Positions 4,302 through 9,604 of a stretch of 9,604 nt of DNA are shown here, in pieces; the stretch's first letter is position 1; each line of letters opens with the position of its first letter. Source of the DNA: an uncultured Holophagales bacterium (GTDB lineage Bacteria > Acidobacteriota > Thermoanaerobaculia > UBA5066); the NCBI GenBank assembly GCA_937864895.1, contig CALMDF010000026.1:1-9604 (forward strand). Reading direction: 5' to 3'. Both the position numbers and the translations under genes were made by a program. The notes beneath the pieces were generated by a model. It was given only the letters and a program-made list of their open reading frames with translations, searched no databases and had not been told where the DNA came from.

Positions 4302-7001
4302 TCAGCGCGGAACGAACGGAAGGGGCGAGAGGCCGGAGGGGTCGTTCGTCGCGTTGTCGATTCGTGCGACGGACGCGACCACCGAGCCCGATACCGGCTG
4401 GACGAGCAGGGTCGCCCCCTCGACGTCCCCGCTGGAGAACGTCGCGGCGAACGAGTCGAGCTGGACGACCCGCCCGGCGTCGAGGATGAGCTCGCGTTCG
4501 CCTCGCGGCCCGTCTCTCCCGAGGAGGACGAGCCGTACCCGCGCGGGGGCGTTGGCCGCGACGAGGACGAGGTTCGAGCGGGCCGCCGGCGACTCGTCGA
4601 CGCCCGCGAAGGCGACCGGCCGGTCCGGGGTCGCCTCGAGCCCGGCGGCGACGCACGGGAGGTCCTGGGACGAAGGCCCCGCCGCCGGGGCGCTCCGCGT
4701 GATCGCGAGAGGAAGGAACGGGCCGCCGCCGGTGAGGAGGAGCGCGCCGGCTCCCGGAGCCTTCGCGGGGAAGAGCGTCGCGAGGAGGTCCGGGACGACG
4801 AGGGACGATCCTCCCGGAAGGTGCAGCGTCCCGTGCGCGGGAGCGCCCCCGTCGAGCGGGAGGAGCGTCGCCGAGACGGACGTGGCGAGCGGGGAGTGGA
4901 GGAAGAGGTCGCTCCTGAAGACCGCGCCGTTCCGGCCTTCGATCGCGGCGACGGCGGGGACGGTCCAGGCCTTCCCCGCGCCGGCAACGGCCAGGGCGGG
5001 GACGCGGTAGGGGTCGTTCGTCGCGCCGTTGGAGACGACGGTGCCCCAGACCTGGACCCTTCCTGCCAGGACCGTGACGCGGACCGCGGCCCCCGCCGCC
5101 TCCCCGGCCAGCAGGCCGTCGAGCTGGGCGCGACGGAGCGGCGCGAGGTCGACCGGGAGAGTCCGGCGAGGCTGCCCGGAGGGGTCGAGGACGGCCACCT
5201 CGACGGCCGAGGCCTCGAAAGGCGCGAAGAGGGAGACGTTCATCCGCTCGGCTCCGGGGTCCCGTGGCCCGAAGAGAAGCACCTCGGAACCGGCCGCTTC
5301 GACGCTCCCTCCGGCGGGAAGGACGGGGAAAGAGAGTCCGTAGGTGCCGGCGGAGGTCACGTTGAAGACGCGGGCGGAGGCGACGACGGCCCCGGCGTCG
5401 CCGGAGACGACGCGAAGCCGGAACGGGGTCGCCGCGGTGACCCGGTCCGAGGCGGCAAGGAGCTCCGCGGAGCCGAAGGAGCGGCTCGACCTCGCGGGGA
5501 TCTGGAGCGGGAACGGGGACGCCTCCCCGTCGAGGAGGAGAGCCGAGAGGACGACCGCCGTCTCCGAGGCGTTCCCCACGGTGAGGACGGTCTCGTACCG
5601 CGCGCCGTTCGCGCCCGGGGCGTCGACGAGGGCGGGGACGAGGAGATCCGGCTCGGCGAGCGGGCCGGGCGGCGCGGCCGAGACGACGAGGAGAGAGGAG
5701 GCCGATCGCGCCACGAGGCCCGGGAACGTCACCCCCTCCGGGGTCCTCTGGAGCGGGATCGAGGCGCCGTCGAGCGTCGCGGCGAGGACGGGGAGGAACG
5801 GGCCGGCGAGGGCGAGGTCGAGCCGGGACCTGCCGGAGATTCCGACGGACAGGCTCCGTGAGGCGTCGAGACCGGCGGCGGGGAGGTCGAGCCTCACGCG
5901 GGCCGGCCCCTCGAAGTCGAGGGCGATGCCGTTCGTCGCGGGGTCGGCCGTCGCGTCGAGGAAGACGCGCGTCCCGTCGGGCGGGGACGCGCGAGCGAGG
6001 CGCGCCCAGTGGAACGTTCTCTCCCGCGAGCCGTAGGAGAGGCCGGCGACGCGCGGGGGCCGCGACGGGCGCGCCCGCCCGAGGGCCGCGTCGAAGAGGA
6101 CGGCCGGAGGAATCAGCCGGCGCTGCTCGTGCCCGACGTCGCCGGGGAACCACGTCGCGAAGGCGTACCCGGCCGGGTCCCCCGCGCGCAGCTCCGAAAG
6201 AGTCGGGGAGCGCCCGCGCGCGTCGGCGAAGCCGGGCGTCACGGAGACGTGGTGCCCGTTGCGGTAGGGAAAGAAGGCGGAGGAGTCGGGGACGACGGCG
6301 TCCGCCTGGCCGTGGAGGACGGCGACGAAGAGGTTGCGCGCGTTCGCGAGGAGAAAGCGGGGCGAGAGCTCGTACCAGCGCGCGAGGACCTCGCCGCCCG
6401 CGGAGGGAGGGCCGCCGGCGGCGGAGGCGTAGTCCGGGAAGGCCGGGGACCAGAGCTGCCCCTGGAAGGCGTCGGTCGGCCCCGCGGCGTCGACGAGCGC
6501 GGCGAACCGGGAGGGGTTCAGGAGCCCGACGTTCAGGGCCCCGCGACCGCCCTGCGAGAACCCGGCGAGCGCGACGCGATCCGGGTCGATCGGCGCGCGG
6601 GCGAGGGCGTCGTCGAGGCAGGCGAGGACGTCGGTCTCGTCGGGGACGCCGTCCACGCCGTCGACGTAGTGGGTCGAGGGGTCGCCCGTTCCGCCCGGGA
6701 CGCGCCGCCCCTCCCAGAAGACGAGGACGGCGCCCCTGTCGTCGGCACCCTCGAAGTACTCGAAGCTCTGGAACTGCCACCTCGTGCCGCCGCGCCCGTG
6801 GAGGAGGAGGACGGCCGGCAGGAGGCTCGTCCCGTCCCACGAGGAAGGGGTCCGCAGGGCGTAGGCGCGGGCGACGCCGTCGGCGGGCGAGACGTAGGTG
6901 GCCTGGACGACGACGCCCCGCGGGAGGGCGACGGGAGCGGCCCGGGCCGTGACGGCCACGAGGGCCGCGAGGAGCACCGGGGCCCGGAGGAGCGGCCGCA
7001 A
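4302..7001 (-). CDS. Secreted alpha/beta hydrolase (esterase/depolymerase-like) with tandem C-terminal beta modules
   Basis: 899 residues. Residues 1-21 form a signal peptide (MRPLLRAP, a hydrophobic core, then an Ala-rich cleavage region). Residues about 30-310 are an alpha/beta hydrolase of the PHB-depolymerase/feruloyl-esterase/prolyl-oligopeptidase type. The oxyanion motif is LLHGRGG (66-72), the nucleophile elbow GFSQGG (Ser149), the probable acid Asp234 in LHGQADAVVPDS, and the probable base His291 in GDVGHEQ. Residues 315-448 form a beta-rich linker domain. Residues 452-899 contain about four diverged ~105-115-residue beta modules, several ending N-x-T-(N/S)-D-P-like (SNGATNDPYRVPAL, DNATNDPSGLSPLPF). 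Such modules probably serve in adhesion or substrate binding outside the cytoplasm. No anchor or sorting signal is recognised at the C-terminus. The TTG start has a good ribosome binding site and lies 4 bases after the yjbQ stop. The substrate is unknown. Confidence 0.82.
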   Translation of the reverse strand: MRPLLRAPVLLAALVAVTARAAPVALPRGVVVQATYVSPADGVARAYALRTPSSWDGTSLLPAVLLLHGRGGTRWQFQSFEYFEGADDRGAVLVFWEGRRVPGGTGDPSTHYVDGVDGVPDETDVLACLDDALARAPIDPDRVALAGFSQGGRGALNVGLLNPSRFAALVDAAGPTDAFQGQLWSPAFPDYASAAGGPPSAGGEVLARWYELSPRFLLANARNLFVAVLHGQADAVVPDSSAFFPYRNGHHVSVTPGFADARGRSPTLSELRAGDPAGYAFATWFPGDVGHEQRRLIPPAVLFDAALGRARPSRPPRVAGLSYGSRERTFHWARLARASPPDGTRVFLDATADPATNGIALDFEGPARVRLDLPAAGLDASRSLSVGISGRSRLDLALAGPFLPVLAATLDGASIPLQRTPEGVTFPGLVARSASSLLVVSAAPPGPLAEPDLLVPALVDAPGANGARYETVLTVGNASETAVVLSALLLDGEASPFPLQIPARSSRSFGSAELLAASDRVTAATPFRLRVVSGDAGAVVASARVFNVTSAGTYGLSFPVLPAGGSVEAAGSEVLLFGPRDPGAERMNVSLFAPFEASAVEVAVLDPSGQPRRTLPVDLAPLRRAQLDGLLAGEAAGAAVRVTVLAGRVQVWGTVVSNGATNDPYRVPALAVAGAGKAWTVPAVAAIEGRNGAVFRSDLFLHSPLATSVSATLLPLDGGAPAHGTLHLPGGSSLVVPDLLATLFPAKAPGAGALLLTGGGPFLPLAITRSAPAAGPSSQDLPCVAAGLEATPDRPVAFAGVDESPAARSNLVLVAANAPARVRLVLLGRDGPRGERELILDAGRVVQLDSFAATFSSGDVEGATLLVQPVSGSVVASVARIDNATNDPSGLSPLPFVPR

Positions 7002-7005
7002 CGGC

Positions 7006-7425
7006 CTACTCCCCGAAGACGTGGACGACGAGCGTCCGCCGGTGCGGCGAGGTCCGGTGCTCGGCGAGGAAGATCCCCTGCCACGTCCCGAGGGCGAGCC
7101 GGCCGCCCGAGACCGGAATCGTCTCGCTCGAACGGGTCACGGCGCTCCGCAGGTGGGCCGCCATGTCGTCCTCTCCCTCGGCGTCGTGCTCGTAGCGGCC
7201 GTCGCCGTCGGGAGCGAGACGCCCGAGCCACGCGAGGAGGTCGGCGCGGGCCGACGGGTCGGCGTTCTCCTGCAGGAGGAGGCTGGAGGAGGTATGGGGG
7301 CAGAAGACGACGCAGAGCCCGGTCGTCACGCCGCTCCGGGCGACGATCGCCCCGACCTGGCCGGTCACCTCGTGGAGGCCGCGCCCCGGCGTCCTGACCT
7401 CGAGCCGCTCCTGCCGCTGAGTCAC
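7006..7425 (-). CDS. yjbQ: YjbQ / UPF0047 family protein
   Basis: 139 residues, the standard size for this family, often labelled secondary thiamine-phosphate synthase because some members show weak thiamine phosphate synthase activity. The true cellular role is unsettled. Conserved blocks are visible: VVFCPHTSSSLLLQENADP (39-57) with His44 and Asn54, RYEHDAEGEDDMAAHLRSAV (77-96), and GGRLALGTWQGIFLAEHR (107-124), followed by a VVHV strand. The trimeric, metal-binding fold would be cytoplasmic, and no signal peptide is seen. The GTG start (7423-7425) gives the expected short N-terminus (MTQRQERLEVRTPGRGLHEVT). No clear ribosome binding site precedes it, and the gene lies 10 bases after the large upstream gene, so it is probably translated from a shared message. 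It is followed after 4 bases by the secreted hydrolase. Confidence 0.9.
   Translation of the reverse strand: MTQRQERLEVRTPGRGLHEVTGQVGAIVARSGVTTGLCVVFCPHTSSSLLLQENADPSARADLLAWLGRLAPDGDGRYEHDAEGEDDMAAHLRSAVTRSSETIPVSGGRLALGTWQGIFLAEHRTSPHRRTLVVHVFGE
7009..7014 (-). promoter_or_regulatory. Ribosome binding site deciding the TTG start of the hydrolase
   Basis: GGGGAG (read on the minus strand, 7014 to 7009) lies in the last codons of yjbQ, 7 bases before the TTG at 7001. It supports the unusual TTG start, which also places the signal peptide exactly at the N-terminus. Confidence 0.6.
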
Positions 7426-7435
7426 GGCGGCGACT

Positions 7436-9604
7436 CTACGCCAGCTCCGCCGTCTCCTCCGTGACCCCCGTCAGGTCGCGGACGAGCCCGCCGTGACGGC
7501 GGTCGAGCCGGAACCCGGGAAGGGGCACGTTCCGGAAGGCGAAGTGCGCGAGGAGCGACCTCACGCCGAGGGCCGCGAGGCGCGTGCAGAGGTCGTCGAG
7601 AAGGGCCGTGGAGAGGCCGCGTCCCCGGAGGCTCGGGGCGACGACGAGGCCGTCGAGCTGGGCGGTCCCGGCGCCGAGAAGGGAGTACGAGGCGCCTCCC
7701 GCGATCCGCTCGCCGGAATCGAGGACGACGAGGTAGCGCCGCTCGGGCGAGAAAGCGCGCGGCAGCCCGGCTCTCACGAAGAGGCGGTACAGGCGTCCCA
7801 CCTCGGCCGCGTCGACCGGGTCCCGGACGGTCCACGCGGCGTCCATCCGGTCGACGAGCTCGGTCGCGAGGACGACGTGCTTCACGGCGTCCCCCACGAC
7901 CGTCACCTCCATCGGCCGGCTCGACCGCGCGGAGGGGAAGACGAGTCGCGTGAAGGCGTGCCGCTCCTCGTCGGTGACGAGCGCGGCGTGAAGGCCCTCC
8001 AGCTCGACGAGGTGCGTCGGGCGGGCGCCCGCGCGGGACCGAAGCGCGGAGAGGAGGTCGTCGTAGGCGTCGAGGACCGCGGGGGAGGAGCGTGCGAAGA
8101 CCGTCCGGCGGAAGAGGCGGTAACGCGCCTCCTCGCCGAGCGTGTCGACGCGATAGAGCCGAAGCAGCGTCTCGGCCGTCTTCTCGCGCTCCGCGAGGGA
8201 CGCGGCGGTACGCTCCGCCTCCCAGGCCTCGAAGCGGGCCACGGCGGTCTCGAGGGCGAGGGGGACCCGATCGCCCGGGGCGCTCGCGAGCGCGGCGCCC
8301 ACCGCCAGGAGGAGAGCGCTCCAGGCTTCGGTGGCCGCCTCCGGGACCGCCGCCCCGAGCTCCCGGAGGAAGGTCCGGGCCGGCTCCTCTCCGAGCGCCT
8401 CGAAGGCGGCGTCCACGATCCAGGCCGGCTGGAGGACCGGGGCGAGCCGCGGCGAGAGCGCGGCCGTCTCGCGGAAGACGTTCCGGAGCATCGGCTCGAC
8501 GAGGTCGAGCGGCCCCGCGTACGCCTTCGACCCGGAGATCGAGAGGAGGCACGCCCCGTCGCGGTAGTCCTCTGAGGGGACCGCGACGTTCGAGGGGGCG
8601 ACCGCGCCGGGGACGAGGAGCCGGCCGCTCCTTTCCCACGCGGTGAAGAACGCGGCGAGGGCCCGCACGACGAGGCTCTTCAGGGTGTGCCCCTCGCCCG
8701 CGGGAACGCGCCCCGGGACGGCCGCGTCGCGGAGCCGCTCGGCGAGCGTCAGCTCGTCGACCCACGCGAGCGAGAGGGCGCCGAGGTCGGGTCTCCACGA
8801 CCCGACCCGCGGCACGACGGGCGGGCCCCACGGGTGGCCCGCGAGCGCGATCATCCGGAGCGTCGTAACCCGGGCCGCTTCCGAGTCGAGGTCGCCGCGC
8901 ACGGTCAGGAGGAGGTCGTGGTGCGCCCCCGCGGCGGTTCTCACCGAGAGGCGGTAGAGGCGGTAGCGGTGGAGGGAGAGGACGGGCGTCACCCAGATCC
9001 CCTCGTCGGGGATGTCGGCGAGGTCGGGCGGGTCGGTCTCGAAGGCGAGCTCGATCGACTCGCGGAGGAACGACGTGCCGAGGAGGAGTCCCTCGAGCGC
9101 GCGGATCTCCTCTTCCGGGAGGCCGTCGCGGTAGCAGAGCTTCCTTCGGCCCTCCGAAACGGGCGGAAGCAGGGCCGCTGCGGCGGCGGTCTCCTCGTGC
9201 CAGACGCCGAGGGCGTCGAAGAGGGCGTCGGCTCGGCGCGCGAGGGCGGGGTCTCCCGTCTGGATCGCCCAGGAAGCGAGCTCGGCGCGAACGGCCGCGT
9301 GGTCCTCCGGGTGGTGGCGGGCGAAGTCGCCGAGGAGCTCGAGGACCTCCCCGAGCGTCTCGCGGACCTGGCCCGGGAGCGGGCCCGTCATCGCGGCTCG
9401 GTAGGAGTGCAGCCTGCGCCGGAGGGCCGTGAGGCGTTCCTCGCCGAGGTCGGCGCGGGCGATCGCCGCGACGCTCTCCTCCGAGAGGAAGGGCAGGCCC
9501 GAGTGGAGGAACGAGGGGAGGATCTCGCCCGTGTCGACGAGCGGGTCGTCGAGGAGGAGGACGCGGTAGGCCTCGCAGCGGACCCGCACGTCGGGGTGCC
9601 GCGC
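7436..9604 (-). CDS. C-terminal part of a large multidomain protein: HEAT-like start, kinase-like region, C-terminal GNAT acetyltransferase
   Basis: The frame stays open through the right edge, so the gene begins outside the window. A GTG at 9587-9589 gives 717 residues (numbering used here), but the preceding codons read ARHPD, continuing a HEAT-like phrase (HPDVRVRCEAYRVLL), so I treat it as 5'-partial. Residues 1-140 are helical. Residues ~199-375 resemble a degenerate protein-kinase fold: YRLSVR, LLLTVRGD, a hinge-like LSLAWVDELTLAERL (272-286), then PGAVAPSNVAV (327-337) and LLSISG (348-353), where active kinases have HxDxxxxN and DFG. Residues 376-585 are mostly helical. Residues ~586-705 form a GNAT domain with the acetyl-CoA loop LVVAPSLRGRGLSTALLDDL (648-667) and a GFRLDRRHGGLV ending. 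It may acetylate an unknown small molecule or protein. No signal peptide or membrane segment is visible. From memory, related proteins carry PEP/pyruvate-binding domains N-terminally, which cannot be confirmed here. First visible gene of the yjbQ-hydrolase operon. Confidence 0.72.
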   Translation of the reverse strand, partial: ARHPDVRVRCEAYRVLLLDDPLVDTGEILPSFLHSGLPFLSEESVAAIARADLGEERLTALRRRLHSYRAAMTGPLPGQVRETLGEVLELLGDFARHHPEDHAAVRAELASWAIQTGDPALARRADALFDALGVWHEETAAAAALLPPVSEGRRKLCYRDGLPEEEIRALEGLLLGTSFLRESIELAFETDPPDLADIPDEGIWVTPVLSLHRYRLYRLSVRTAAGAHHDLLLTVRGDLDSEAARVTTLRMIALAGHPWGPPVVPRVGSWRPDLGALSLAWVDELTLAERLRDAAVPGRVPAGEGHTLKSLVVRALAAFFTAWERSGRLLVPGAVAPSNVAVPSEDYRDGACLLSISGSKAYAGPLDLVEPMLRNVFRETAALSPRLAPVLQPAWIVDAAFEALGEEPARTFLRELGAAVPEAATEAWSALLLAVGAALASAPGDRVPLALETAVARFEAWEAERTAASLAEREKTAETLLRLYRVDTLGEEARYRLFRRTVFARSSPAVLDAYDDLLSALRSRAGARPTHLVELEGLHAALVTDEERHAFTRLVFPSARSSRPMEVTVVGDAVKHVVLATELVDRMDAAWTVRDPVDAAEVGRLYRLFVRAGLPRAFSPERRYLVVLDSGERIAGGASYSLLGAGTAQLDGLVVAPSLRGRGLSTALLDDLCTRLAALGVRSLLAHFAFRNVPLPGFRLDRRHGGLVRDLTGVTEETAELA

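Noticed and set aside
4171..6840. Minus-strand open frame of 889 codons
   Set aside because: It lies in another frame of the 899-residue hydrolase on the same strand, is dominated by Arg, Pro and Gly, and has no domain motif. Long spurious frames are expected at this GC content.
1..9604. tRNA, rRNA, CRISPR array, phage genes or riboswitch
   Set aside because: The only non-coding space of more than 25 bases is 1296-1425, which holds the inverted-repeat element and hairpins. No repeat-spacer pattern or RNA gene was seen.

Overview
The window is very GC-rich bacterial DNA, almost entirely coding, with seven protein genes. By eye the third codon position is overwhelmingly G or C. Six of the seven genes have their start inside the window, and five of those six start with GTG or TTG. 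A heptose-LPS pathway points to a Gram-negative cell. A secreted hydrolase followed by tandem beta modules of a style I associate with Acidobacteriota (Thermoanaerobaculia-like) suggests that lineage. The taxonomic call is an inference from memory, not a search result.

Left half (1-4298): lipopolysaccharide inner-core genes. The + strand carries the 3' part of a bifunctional heptose-7-phosphate kinase / heptose-1-phosphate adenylyltransferase (hldE), overlapped by 4 bp by the sedoheptulose-7-phosphate isomerase gene gmhA. After a 130-bp gap, two minus-strand genes are translationally coupled: a GT4 glycosyltransferase followed by ADP-heptose:LPS heptosyltransferase II (waaF). Diverging from the GT4 gene, with only 21 bp between the two start codons, is a WaaE/KdtX-like GT2 glycosyltransferase. 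Together these genes make ADP-heptose (GmhA, then HldE; the GmhB phosphatase is not in view), attach heptose (WaaF) and decorate the core (GT2, GT4).

The 130-bp gap between gmhA and waaF is the only real intergenic region. It holds a 115-bp element bounded by perfect 12-bp inverted repeats, with an internal hairpin and heptad repeats. It looks like a non-autonomous REP/MITE-type element and supplies the last four codons and stop of gmhA. Next to it are two tandem CCCC/GGGG hairpins that could terminate transcription.

Right half (4302-9604): three minus-strand genes in a tight operon, transcribed right to left. First comes the C-terminal part of a large multidomain protein that runs off the right edge. 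It has a HEAT-like start, a degenerate protein-kinase-like region and a C-terminal GNAT acetyltransferase domain. Then come a small YjbQ/UPF0047 protein and an 899-residue secreted alpha/beta hydrolase with about four tandem C-terminal beta modules. This operon converges on the GT2 gene with only 3 bp between the stop codons.

Most worth a second look: the large protein's apparent pseudokinase-GNAT architecture; the inverted-repeat element rewriting the gmhA end; and the disrupted HxGH nucleotide-binding motif in hldE, which is either real loss or clustered sequence error.
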